From NCBI GenBank assembly GCA_018971625.1, contig JAGXAJ010000036.1:1-40679 (forward strand): DNA of 40,679 nucleotides, in the 5' to 3' direction. Positions 24,244 through 32,606 of the stretch are shown one piece after another; within the stretch, counting starts at the first letter, position 1, and each line of letters starts with the position of its first letter. Position numbers and translations under genes: made by a program. The stretch comes from Pseudomonadota bacterium (GTDB lineage: Bacteria; Pseudomonadota; Alphaproteobacteria; Rhizobiales; Xanthobacteraceae). The notes under the pieces were generated by a model, which saw only the letters and a list, made by a program, of their open reading frames with translations, did not search any database and was not told the DNA's origin.

Positions 24244-25001
24244 TGCGTCGCGCCCTGCCCGGCAGTCGCGCTAGCCACGGCTCCGGATGAACTGGTGCTA
24301 GCCGCATTCTTGTCGTCGTTTTGCTCGTCCTTCCTGTCGTCGCAACCGCCATCTGGCCGCACGCAATTGCTCGGTGCTTGGATGTGAATGGGCGTGATGG
24401 TCGAGATCGCCAATACGCGTTCGCTACCGGCATCGCGTATCGTCAACCGAATCATGGCCGGTAGTTTGTCGGCATCCCGCCAAGTGCTCTTCCAGATTCG
24501 GTCCGGCCCCGCGTACGCGAACGACAGCCGATATGGCTTACGCAACAGTACCACTGGATCTGCGAAATGCAGATGTTGCGGTAGCGACGACACCAGCGGC
24601 AGTGGCGTAAAACGCATCTGCGAACGCACCGTCACGAACTCACCGTGATCGATGGTCTCGCCAAGACGCACCACATCCAGCCCGGGCCCGGAATTGGGCC
24701 CGAACGACGTGCGCACGAAGGTCACCGATAGTTCCGACCCCTCGAACAGCGGGCGATGCGTTTTTCGGTTGGCCGGAACATATTCCGCAGAAGCAATATC
24801 GGCACCGATCCGCTGCAGCGCGACTCCGATCACCTCGCTGCGCTGAATCCGGTCGATTCCGTGATTCCAGTTCGGCAACCATTGCGCGGTGACGCTGGCG
24901 AGCGCCGACAGCACCAGACCCATCAACGCCAAGGCGACGATGGTTTCGATCAGCGTAAAGCCGGCTTCACGGTCTTCGCGTCGGGTAATCGCCGCCGTCA
25001 C
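24240..25001 (-). CDS. gspJ: Type II secretion minor pseudopilin GspJ
   Basis: About 253 aa from a GTG at 25001-24999. The open frame extends upstream to 25094, but this GTG overlaps the gspI TGA and gives a short leader. The prepilin site is REAGFTLIETIVALALMGLV, with Gly before Phe and Glu at +5. The globular part has the GspJ pattern QRIGADIASAEYVPAN and SVTFVRTSFGP. The tail is low complexity (DDRKDEQNDDKNAASTSS) and Asp/Asn-rich. It is a tip pseudopilin with GspI and GspK. Confidence 0.83.
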   Translation of the reverse strand: MTAAITRREDREAGFTLIETIVALALMGLVLSALASVTAQWLPNWNHGIDRIQRSEVIGVALQRIGADIASAEYVPANRKTHRPLFEGSELSVTFVRTSFGPNSGPGLDVVRLGETIDHGEFVTVRSQMRFTPLPLVSSLPQHLHFADPVVLLRKPYRLSFAYAGPDRIWKSTWRDADKLPAMIRLTIRDAGSERVLAISTITPIHIQAPSNCVRPDGGCDDRKDEQNDDKNAASTSSSGAVASATAGQGATQ

Positions 25002-25402
25002 TGCGATGGCCTTTTCATCAGCCGGACGGTTCGGATATCCGACACTGCGCCGGTCGGAGATTTTACGCGGACCCGAACCAGTTCGGGAAGCCAAGGCACC
25101 TCCGCATCCGGCACGGTCCAGCCGCCACCGAGCGGCGTGACTTCGACGGTCCAGCGGTAATTATCGGTCTGTCCTTCCGAGATTCCCGGCTGAAGATCGC
25201 CGCGCGGCGGGATGCCCGCTGTCATCACGGAGCGCGTGGTCTGCATCAGTGCGACATGCTGCTCCAGCGACCGCACTCCGCGCGCATCGGTCGACATCAC
25301 CGATCCGATCGCGACCAGCGAGACCGCAATCAACGCCAGCGCGATCAGTACTTCGAGGAGCGTGAACCCGGCCTCGTCGGTATCAATGGGCGGCGGTGTC
25401 AC
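24998..25402 (-). CDS. gspI: Type II secretion minor pseudopilin GspI
   Basis: About 134 aa from the GTG at 25402-25400, inside the end of gspH; the open frame reaches 25459. The prepilin site DEAGFTLLEVLIALALIAVS has Gly before Phe and Glu at +5. The pseudopilin domain follows, with TDNYRWTVEVTPLGGGW typical of GspI. The start is inferred from the overlap style of the operon rather than from a strong ribosome-binding site. It starts assembly of the I-J-K tip complex. Confidence 0.8.
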   Translation of the reverse strand: MTPPPIDTDEAGFTLLEVLIALALIAVSLVAIGSVMSTDARGVRSLEQHVALMQTTRSVMTAGIPPRGDLQPGISEGQTDNYRWTVEVTPLGGGWTVPDAEVPWLPELVRVRVKSPTGAVSDIRTVRLMKRPSQ

Positions 25403-25847
25403 GGGCTGAAACCTCGATCCGTCCGGTGAGCCAGTTGACGCGGATTTCATAGCCGACATCGAAGCGCGTCAGTGCGATGGTGCCGCCGCATGAGGTGCCG
25501 TTAGCGAAGAAGCTGATCGTCGACAGCGCCGGTTGTCGAGCGCAGGTTTCGGGCAACAACGCATCGAAGTGAACATCGTCGGGAATTCTGATCGTAGACC
25601 GCGACGTACCGGAGTGGATCGCCCGCGCTTCCGCGTCGACCAGCGTCGCGACGCTGGTCTGCCGCCGGATCGCGGCATTGCGGTCGGCTTTCAGCAGCGC
25701 GGCGGCCTGCAGCGCATAGGCCTGCAGCCGGGACCGCGATGTCCCGTGCGGAATGAACGGCAACAACACGGCCGCCACCAATGCAATGATGGCGAGCACG
25801 CACACCATCTCCAGCATAGTGAAACCGCGTTGACCGGAATCATTCAT
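25383..25847 (-). CDS. gspH: Type II secretion minor pseudopilin GspH
   Basis: 154 aa from the ATG at 25847-25845; the longer open frame is a read-back into gspG. The prepilin site is GQRGFTMLEMVCVLAIIALV, with Gly before Phe and Glu at +5. The globular domain has DRNAAIRRQTSVATLVDAEA and ends in RFDVGYEIRVNWLTGRIEV, a GspH-type final strand. It overlaps gspG by 8 bases and is overlapped by gspI. GspH links the GspG shaft to the tip complex. Confidence 0.85.
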   Translation of the reverse strand: MNDSGQRGFTMLEMVCVLAIIALVAAVLLPFIPHGTSRSRLQAYALQAAALLKADRNAAIRRQTSVATLVDAEARAIHSGTSRSTIRIPDDVHFDALLPETCARQPALSTISFFANGTSCGGTIALTRFDVGYEIRVNWLTGRIEVSARDTAAH

Positions 25848-26346
25848 TTTTAGCGGTCGTTTTTTCCAGGGAGATGTCGGCTGCGGTCCCGCTACCGCCT
25901 TCCTGACCGTCGGAGCCGTACGACATGATGTCATACGGACCATGCTCGCCCGGAGAGCGATACAAATACGCATGGCTCCAGGGATCGTTGGGAACGTTGC
26001 CGCCACGCAGATATGGCCCATTCCAGGCGGAGACGCCTGGCGTCCGCTTCACAAGTGCGTCTAGTCCCTCGGATGTCGAAGGATATCGGCCGGCGTCGAG
26101 ATAGTACAGGTCGAGCGCGCTGGCGAAACTCTCCAGTTGAATCCTGGCAGCCTTGACCTTGGATTCGCTGAGATAGTTGAGCACTCTTGGTCCAATCAGG
26201 CCCATGATCAGTCCAATGATGGTGATGACCACCAGCATCTCGACCAACGTGAAGCCAGCTTGTCTCTCACGCATTTGCGCGTCGCGCTGATGCGTGCGTC
26301 CGCCGCGGGTAAGGAGAAGATCGCCAATGGCGCGGAGCGTTATCAT
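25840..26346 (-). CDS. gspG: Type II secretion major pseudopilin GspG
   Basis: 168 aa with the major pseudopilin signature: RQAGFTLVEMLVVITIIGLI, with Gly before Phe, Glu at +5, and the long hydrophobic helix. The GspG globular domain follows: DLYYLDAGRYPSTSEGLDAL, KRTPGVSAWNGPYLRG and NDPWSHAYLYRSPGEHGPYD, with the calcium-loop region YDIMSYGSDGQEGG. The start at 26346 has AAGGGTGG 6-7 bases upstream and gives a leader of about 31 residues, long for the family; a Met at residue 25 would give a conventional leader. It builds the pseudopilus after cleavage by GspO. Confidence 0.93.
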   Translation of the reverse strand: MITLRAIGDLLLTRGGRTHQRDAQMRERQAGFTLVEMLVVITIIGLIMGLIGPRVLNYLSESKVKAARIQLESFASALDLYYLDAGRYPSTSEGLDALVKRTPGVSAWNGPYLRGGNVPNDPWSHAYLYRSPGEHGPYDIMSYGSDGQEGGSGTAADISLEKTTAKNE

Positions 26347-26364
26347 GATGAACCACCCTTTGAT

Positions 26365-27576
26365 CTAGCTGACGAGTTGCGTGACCGACAACAGCGCGGT
26401 CATGACTGACACGATCAATCCGCCGACGACCGTGCTGATGGTAATAATGGCGAGCGGCCCGACGATGGCGACCACACGATCGAGGCTGCGCTGCAACTTC
26501 GCTTCATAAAATTCGGCCACCCTGCCCGCCAGCTTCGGTAAGTCCCCGGTCTCTTCGCCGAGGCGCAGCATCCGGACTGCCATCGGCGGCAAGCTGCTGG
26601 CGACCGAAAGCGCATCAGAGAGCTTGCCTCCATGACGAACGCGATCCGCGGCCGCGGTCCAGCTCTTCTCGTCGCCGGTGACCGCCATAATGTCGACCAG
26701 GATGCGCAGCGTAGCCGTGAGATTGACGCCGCTGCCGAGCAGCACGCCGAGATTGCGGCAAAAAAGGCTGGTGCGATAATATTTGAAGATACTGCTGATG
26801 CCGGGCGTTCGAGATAGCGTGCCGGCGATCGCGGCCATCGCGCCAGGCCGTCGTAGCAGCCACCATACCAGACCAACAACCGCCGCTGAGCCGGACAACG
26901 CTGCGGTCGCGTTGGCTCGAAGGAAATCCGATAATTTGATGAAGGTGCTGAGCGCGGTATCGGACTGTTTGCCGAAATCCTGCAGTACCGCCGAGAATTG
27001 CGGCAGTACAAACAGAATGAAGAACAGCATCACGCCGGCCGAGGCGAGCAGCACGAAGGCCGGGTATTGCATCGCATCGGTAAGCTTGCGGCGCATCAAT
27101 TCGGATCGCGCCCGCTCCGCGCCCAGCATTTCAAGCACTTCATCAAGCGTGCCCGAGACCTCACCGACCCGCACCAGCGCGCCGTACATCGGAGGAAACA
27201 GCGTCGGGTGATCAGCCAATGCATCCGCGAAGCTTTCGCCGCCGAGCAGCGCCGCACGCAGCTTTCCAACCACCGGACGCAGCCGTCCCACATCGGAATC
27301 ATTGGACAGCAGTTCCAGCGCGGAATCGAGCCGAGCTCCGGCTTTCAGCAACAGCGAAAGATCACGGGTAAAGGTGGTGATCTCGGCGGCTGCCGGCCGG
27401 CCAAACCACCCGTAGCCGACGGCGCCGGCCTTGGCAGCTGTCTCTTCGACGGTCTCGATTGGCAACAGGCGCAGGTATTCGATGCGGCGGCTCACCTCGG
27501 CCGGACTCGGCGCCGAGAGCGTGCCGTTCACGATCTCGCCGCTTTGTGTCAGGGCCCGATAGCGAAAATTCGGCAC
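26365..27576 (-). CDS. gspF: Type II secretion inner-membrane platform protein GspF
   Basis: 403 aa of the GspF/PilC type, with two repeated cytoplasmic domains and three membrane segments (LLASAGVMLFFILFVLPQFS; ATAALSGSAAVVGLVWWLL; the C-terminal IITISTVVGGLIVSVMTALL). Typical blocks are FTRDLSLLLKAGARLDSALE, VRVGEVSGTLDEVLEML and MLRLGEETGDLPKLAGRVAE. The start is a GTG 4 bases after the gspE stop. It forms the membrane platform that responds to the ATPase GspE. Confidence 0.93.
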   Translation of the reverse strand: MPNFRYRALTQSGEIVNGTLSAPSPAEVSRRIEYLRLLPIETVEETAAKAGAVGYGWFGRPAAAEITTFTRDLSLLLKAGARLDSALELLSNDSDVGRLRPVVGKLRAALLGGESFADALADHPTLFPPMYGALVRVGEVSGTLDEVLEMLGAERARSELMRRKLTDAMQYPAFVLLASAGVMLFFILFVLPQFSAVLQDFGKQSDTALSTFIKLSDFLRANATAALSGSAAVVGLVWWLLRRPGAMAAIAGTLSRTPGISSIFKYYRTSLFCRNLGVLLGSGVNLTATLRILVDIMAVTGDEKSWTAAADRVRHGGKLSDALSVASSLPPMAVRMLRLGEETGDLPKLAGRVAEFYEAKLQRSLDRVVAIVGPLAIITISTVVGGLIVSVMTALLSVTQLVS

Positions 27577-27580
27577 GTCG

Positions 27581-29284
27581 TCACCGCACGGTTGTGACGC
27601 GAAGAATTTCGGCAGGTGATGTCAGCCCGGCACGACATTTGGCAATGCCGTCGTCCAGCATTGTCGTCATCCCGGCGCGGATCGCCATCGCGTCGATCTT
27701 CAGCCCGTCCGTCTTCTCGCCGATCAACTCGCGAAGATCGTCGGTGAGTTCCAGCACCTCGAACACACCGAGCCGGCCACGATAGCCGGTGCCGCCGCAG
27801 CGCTCGCACCCGCACGGTTGCTGAAGCAACTCGCCGGCATGAAAGCCAAAGGTCATCAGCCGGTGATCTTGGGAGAAATCGCTCTCGGCAAGCAGGCGCG
27901 GCGCCTTGCAGCGCTCGCACAATTGACGAACCAGCCGCTGCGCGATCACAGCTCGCAGCACCGAACGCAACAGATAGCCCTCTACACCGAGATCGAGCAT
28001 TCGCGGCACCGCTGCCGCCGCGGTTTCCGTGTGCAAGGTCGTCAGCACCAGATGCCCCGTCAGCGCTGCATGGACCGCGACCTGCGCAGTCTCGTTGTCG
28101 CGGACTTCGCCGACCATGATCACGTCAGGATCCTGGCGGACAAAGGAGCGAAGCGCCGCCGCGAAAGTCAGGCCGATCGCCGGCTTGACCTGTGCCTGAT
28201 TGACGCCGGGAATTTCGTATTCGACAGGGTCCTCGATGGTCAGGATTTTCCGGGAAGACTCGTTGAGCATCGAAAGGATGGTCGCAAGCGTTGTGGTCTT
28301 GCCACTGCCTGTCGGGCCGGTGATGACGATCATGCCATGGGGCAATTTGAGGAGCCGCCGCAAAGCGGCGTCGTCGCGCGCAGAAAATCCCAGCCTCTCT
28401 GACATCAGCAATCCGCGATCCTTGGGCAGGATGCGGATGACAGCGGATTCCCCATGCTGCATCGGCATGATGGCAACGCGGATATCGATGTCAGTCCGTC
28501 CCGCCCGTAGTCGCGCGGCGCCGTCTTGCGGCAGCCGACGTTCGGCGATGTTGAGATTGGCGACGATCTTGATGCGGGAAATCACCGCTTGCGGCAGTAC
28601 ACCGGCCGGCGCTGCCACCGGCCGCAGCAGCCCGTCGATCCGCATCCGGACGACGAGCCCGGAGGAAAACGGCTCGATGTGGATGTCGCTGGCGCGCAGT
28701 TCTACCGCCTTCTCGAGCAGATCGTTGACGGCGCGCACGACCGGCGCGCCGCTGGCGAGATCGCGCAAGGATTCGATATCATCCTCGCGCGGTTGCGACG
28801 CTATTCCGCCGGCCGGATCGGCGGCTTCCAGGTCGAGGCGCTGATTGAGGACGAGCGCAATATCCTCCGATGTCGCTACTCTTGTTAAAACATCCTGCCC
28901 CAATACGATCTGTGCTGCGCGCTGCACCGCGATATCGGTCGGGTCCGCCACTGCGAGCGTGGCGCGACCATCGGATGATTGATAGGGAAAAACCACCATC
29001 TCGCGCAGGAAGCGTTGCGTGAACGCTGCCACCAGCGGCGACGCCGCGATCATATCCTGCAGCGAAACACGTTCAAGCCCATGGAAACGCGCGGCCTCAT
29101 CGGCAAATTCGTTGGCAGAGAGGTCGCATATCTCCCATAACTTCAATCGGCGGCGTTCAGATCCGTCCTGGCCGGCGGCATCGGTCCGGTCATCAGCACT
29201 AGCCGTCAAATGTCTGCTTTGACGCAGATGTTCGACGAACCTCGAGGACAGATCGCTGGCCATTTGCCTTTCCGGTCGCGCCAC
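27581..29284 (-). CDS. gspE: Type II secretion ATPase GspE
   Basis: 567 aa. An N-terminal GspE/MshEN-like domain is followed by the secretion ATPase core: Walker A GPTGSGKTTTLATIL near residue 325, Asp box ILTIEDPVEYEIPGVNQAQV, Walker B QDPDVIMVGEVRDNETAQVA, and His box LTGHLVLTTLHTETA. The zinc-binding CxxC pair motif of GspE is present as CERCKAPR and, after about 40 residues, CGCERCGGTGYRGR. It is a cytoplasmic hexamer that drives pseudopilus assembly with GspL. The start is a GTG at 29284; an in-frame ATG seven codons later is also possible. It begins the minus-strand operon, with gspD divergent across 227 bases. Confidence 0.94.
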   Translation of the reverse strand: MARPERQMASDLSSRFVEHLRQSRHLTASADDRTDAAGQDGSERRRLKLWEICDLSANEFADEAARFHGLERVSLQDMIAASPLVAAFTQRFLREMVVFPYQSSDGRATLAVADPTDIAVQRAAQIVLGQDVLTRVATSEDIALVLNQRLDLEAADPAGGIASQPREDDIESLRDLASGAPVVRAVNDLLEKAVELRASDIHIEPFSSGLVVRMRIDGLLRPVAAPAGVLPQAVISRIKIVANLNIAERRLPQDGAARLRAGRTDIDIRVAIMPMQHGESAVIRILPKDRGLLMSERLGFSARDDAALRRLLKLPHGMIVITGPTGSGKTTTLATILSMLNESSRKILTIEDPVEYEIPGVNQAQVKPAIGLTFAAALRSFVRQDPDVIMVGEVRDNETAQVAVHAALTGHLVLTTLHTETAAAAVPRMLDLGVEGYLLRSVLRAVIAQRLVRQLCERCKAPRLLAESDFSQDHRLMTFGFHAGELLQQPCGCERCGGTGYRGRLGVFEVLELTDDLRELIGEKTDGLKIDAMAIRAGMTTMLDDGIAKCRAGLTSPAEILRVTTVR

Positions 29285-29511
29285 TCTTGAGGAGAATGGT
29301 TATTGATCTGAAGTGTGACAGCCGTGCGAAGTCCATGGCGTTCAAGCTGTGAAAAAAATTGGGACCTGAATTTTCCAAGGCTTGCAACCGAACTGCATCC
29401 CGCATCGACGCGAGATAAATTGACGGCCGGCATCGAACGAAATTATTCCTGTCATGAAGCGACGCTACGAATGACCGCGGATCGTCGTGAGCGATCGCGT
29501 ACACAATCGGG
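29285..29511. promoter_or_regulatory. Divergent promoter region between gspE and gspD
   Basis: 227 bases that must hold the promoters for both directions. A CTGTCAT heptamer lies at 29449-29455 (plus, toward gspD) and a CTGTCAC on the minus strand at 29321-29315 (toward gspE). They resemble half-sites of the PhoB box, but the second 11-base-spaced unit is poor on both sides. No -35/-10 could be fixed by eye. Confidence 0.4.
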
Positions 29512-31887
29512 ATGGCGGAAATTATGGTACGCGTCGGCATGCTGGGCCGGTACCGGTTGATCGGCCGCGGTATCTGCGCTGCATTTGTATTGTCGTCGAT
29601 GGGCTTGCTGGCTTCGTGCAATTCCGTGACCACGGGCACGACATCGACAGCCGCCGGTGCCCAGATCGACGTGCTCGACAAGGTGCGTTCGCTCGATCTA
29701 TTGCCGCGCCAGCCGCAGGCTACCAACGCCGCCATAACCACATCGGGCTCCAGCGGCAGCCGCCGCCCGGTGATGTATGAGGGCACAGAGGTGACGGCCG
29801 TCTCCGATGAACGGCCGCAACCGTCCTCCAGCGGCAATGGCTTCGATCTCAATTTCGAAAATACTCCTGTCGCCACCGTCGCCAAGGTGGTGCTCGGCGA
29901 TATTCTCGGCGTCGGCTACACCATCGATCCGCGCGTTCAAGGCACCGTGAGTCTGGTCTCGGTTCGGCCAGTTGCCAAATCCGATATCATCTATGTGCTG
30001 GAGAGTGCCTTGCGGCTCAGCGGCGTCGTGCTGCTGCACGACACTGCCGGCTATCGCTTGACGCCGCTCGGCGATGCCGTGGGTGCCGGAAGGGTCGATG
30101 CGGCGGGCGCCTCCCCCGAGCCCGGCTTCGGCGTGTCGGTCGTGCCCTTGCAATATGTGTCAGCGCAAACGCTGTTGAAACTGATGGACAGCTTTGCCAC
30201 CAAGGCCGGCACGGTTCGCGCGGATGTTTCGCGAAATCTCCTGTTGATCCAGGGTACCGGCGCCGAGCGGCGTACCGCCGTCGACACCGCGCTAAGCTTC
30301 GATGTCGACTGGATGCGCGGCCAATCGGTCGGTATTTTCCCGATTAGCAGCGGCCCACCCGCGCCAATCATCGCCGAACTGGAAAAGATCGTCGATTCCG
30401 GCGAGAATGGCCTCAGCCAGAACGTCATCAAATTTCAGCCGATCGCGCGCCTCAACGCCGTGATGGTCGTCAGCAAACGCGCTGACATGCTGCGCACCGC
30501 GGCGACATGGATCAAGCGGCTCGATCACGCCGATACCGCGCGGACGTCGGTTCACGTCTATCACGTGAAATATGGCGAGGCCCGGCAGATCGCGCGGGTG
30601 TTGACCGATATGTTCATCGGAGGTTCCTCGTCCAGCCTGCTCGATAGCGCCGACAGCCAGATAGCGCCAGGATCCGGCACATCGACAACATCGAGCGCCG
30701 ATCGCCTGTCTCTCAATCCCGGTTCAGCGAATCCCAACGGTTTTGGTTCAGGCCCAAACTCAAGTTTCGGTGCCCACGGCGCATCGGGAACGGCAGCGAA
30801 CCCAAGCGGACAAGCAGCAGGCGCCGGTGCCAATGGCAATGGCGCGCTCGACAGCGGTCACGGCGCGAGCTCCGGCAACAACGGACAACCGGTGTTGCAG
30901 GACGTCCGAATTACGCCTGACGTCGTCAACAACGAGTTGCTGATCTACGCCGATCAGGCCAATTACAAGATCATCGAAGCTACATTGCTGCAAATCGACC
31001 AACCACAGCTTCAGGTCGCAATCGATGCGACCATCGCTGAGGTTTCGCTCAACAACGAATTGAGTTACGGGGTGCAATCCTATCTGACCAGCCATAATCT
31101 TGGATTGAAGCCAAACGTGGGTTCGATCACCGGCACCCAGGCCACGGCCGCGCCCGCTACCACTACCGATCCAACGACGGGACTCGCCTCGATCGCAGGC
31201 TCCGTCTCCAATGCATTCATCAACCGCGCCTTCCCCGACTTCAACTTTCTGATCGGATCCGAAACCCAGCCAAGCGTCATCCTCGACGCGCTCCACACCG
31301 TCACAAGCGTCAAGGTGTTGTCCAATCCATCTTTGGTCGTGATCGACAACCAGACCGCAACGCTGCAGGTCGGCGACGTCGTGCCGGTGTCGACCGGCAG
31401 CGCCACCGTGCTGACTACGAGCAACACCGTCGTCAATACCATCGACTATCGTAATACCGGCATCATCCTGCGGGTGTCGCCGCGGGTCAGCGCCAACGGT
31501 GATGTTCGACTGGATATCGAGCAGGAGATCAGTAACGTGTTGCCGGCGACGGCCAGCAGCCTGACGCCGACGGTATCAGAGCGAAAGGTCAAGAGTTCGA
31601 TCTCGGTTGCGACTGGCCAGACCGTGCTGCTGGCTGGATTGATCAGCGAGCAGCAGAACGGCACCCGCGCCGCGCTTCCGATCCTCGATCAAATTCCGGG
31701 GCTCGGCGACGCATTCGGACATCAGGACAATTCCACCGCGCGTACCGAGTTGATCATTTTCATCCGGCCACAGATCATTCGCGATGGCTCTGACGCACAT
31801 ATGGTTGCCGAAGAACTCAGGTCCAAACTTCGCGGAGACATTGCGACGACCGCGACCAACCGTGCGATTACCACTAGTGTCCACTGA
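29512..31887 (+). CDS. gspD: Type II secretion outer-membrane secretin GspD
   Basis: 791 aa. The leader ends in a lipobox (GLLASC, Cys36), so the secretin is probably lipidated and may not need a separate pilotin. N-domains follow (FDLNFENTPVATVAKVVLGD; VVPLQYVSAQTLLKLMDSF; VYHVKYGEARQIARVLTDMF). The next stretch, about residues 375-460, is a Ser/Gly/Asn-rich low-complexity insert (SLNPGSANPNGFGSGPNSSF, for example). The secretin core comes after: LQVAIDATIAEVSLNNELSY, SNPSLVVIDNQTATLQVGDV, SVATGQTVLLAGLISEQQNG and ELIIFIRPQIIRD. It forms the outer-membrane channel. A Met five codons in is an alternative start. The Sel1-repeat gene follows 10 bases later. Confidence 0.93.
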   Translation: MAEIMVRVGMLGRYRLIGRGICAAFVLSSMGLLASCNSVTTGTTSTAAGAQIDVLDKVRSLDLLPRQPQATNAAITTSGSSGSRRPVMYEGTEVTAVSDERPQPSSSGNGFDLNFENTPVATVAKVVLGDILGVGYTIDPRVQGTVSLVSVRPVAKSDIIYVLESALRLSGVVLLHDTAGYRLTPLGDAVGAGRVDAAGASPEPGFGVSVVPLQYVSAQTLLKLMDSFATKAGTVRADVSRNLLLIQGTGAERRTAVDTALSFDVDWMRGQSVGIFPISSGPPAPIIAELEKIVDSGENGLSQNVIKFQPIARLNAVMVVSKRADMLRTAATWIKRLDHADTARTSVHVYHVKYGEARQIARVLTDMFIGGSSSSLLDSADSQIAPGSGTSTTSSADRLSLNPGSANPNGFGSGPNSSFGAHGASGTAANPSGQAAGAGANGNGALDSGHGASSGNNGQPVLQDVRITPDVVNNELLIYADQANYKIIEATLLQIDQPQLQVAIDATIAEVSLNNELSYGVQSYLTSHNLGLKPNVGSITGTQATAAPATTTDPTTGLASIAGSVSNAFINRAFPDFNFLIGSETQPSVILDALHTVTSVKVLSNPSLVVIDNQTATLQVGDVVPVSTGSATVLTTSNTVVNTIDYRNTGIILRVSPRVSANGDVRLDIEQEISNVLPATASSLTPTVSERKVKSSISVATGQTVLLAGLISEQQNGTRAALPILDQIPGLGDAFGHQDNSTARTELIIFIRPQIIRDGSDAHMVAEELRSKLRGDIATTATNRAITTSVH

Positions 31888-31897
31888 CAGACGCGTT

Positions 31898-32389
31898 ATG
31901 GATCCGATCATATGCCGAACTGTCTCGGCGATGCTGCTCGCGGCGCTTGCAGCCATCGGACCAACCAGCGCGTATGCCGATCCCTTATCGCGCGGAACTT
32001 CGGCCTACTCCCGCGGCGACTATAATCGTGCGGCCCGGGATCTGGAACCCCTGGCGCGACGCGGCAACGCCAGGGCCTTGGCTCTGCTCGGCTTTCTCTA
32101 CGAACATGGCTTTGGCGAGCCACAAGCCTATGTCGCTGCGGCCGACCTCTACGCTCAGGGCGCCGTGCGGGGCGATCCGTTTGGCCAAGCCATGCTCGGC
32201 CTGATGTACGACAAGGGGCACGGTGTCCCGTAAGATTTTGTCCTTGCCTACAAGTGGCTCAATCTGGCAGCGAGCCGCTCCATCGGGCGGCCGCGCGAGC
32301 TTTACCTGAGACTGCGCGACGCGGTCGCATCAAAAATGTCGACCGATGAAATCGTCGAAGGCCAGCGGCTCGCCGTAGGATCTCCTTGA
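31898..32389 (+). pseudogene. Exported Sel1-repeat protein interrupted by an in-frame stop
   Basis: A signal peptide (SAMLLAALAAIGPTSAYA) precedes Sel1/TPR-like repeats: GNARALALLGFLYEHGFGEP, AYVAAADLYAQGAVRGDP and QAMLGLMYDKGHGVP. The frame hits TAA at 32231-32233, exactly where Sel1 repeats have Gln (GVPQD). Reading on in the same frame gives DFVLAYKWLNLAASRSIGRP and ends at TGA 32387-32389, with perfect Sel1 continuation (AYKWLNLAAS). A single C-to-T change (CAA to TAA) explains it. The N-terminal fragment of 111 residues could still be made. It is 10 bases after gspD and probably co-transcribed; Sel1 proteins often act as scaffolds. Confidence 0.75.
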
Positions 32390-32606
32390 AGACAGCGCTA
32401 TCGATGAGGTTCGAACGCTTCCAGGACGATCGGGACCGCTCACTCGCGGAGGATATGACGTCGCAGTGTCGGCCGTTATTCGACCAAAGGACAACTTTTA
32501 GCCAATAACGGCTGTTCAAGCCGGCATACGCACGCCTTACGGAAGGGCCTCGCGCAAGTCGAGCATAGCGTTCATCCTTTGCTTCAAAGGTTCAAACCGG
32601 TCTGCG

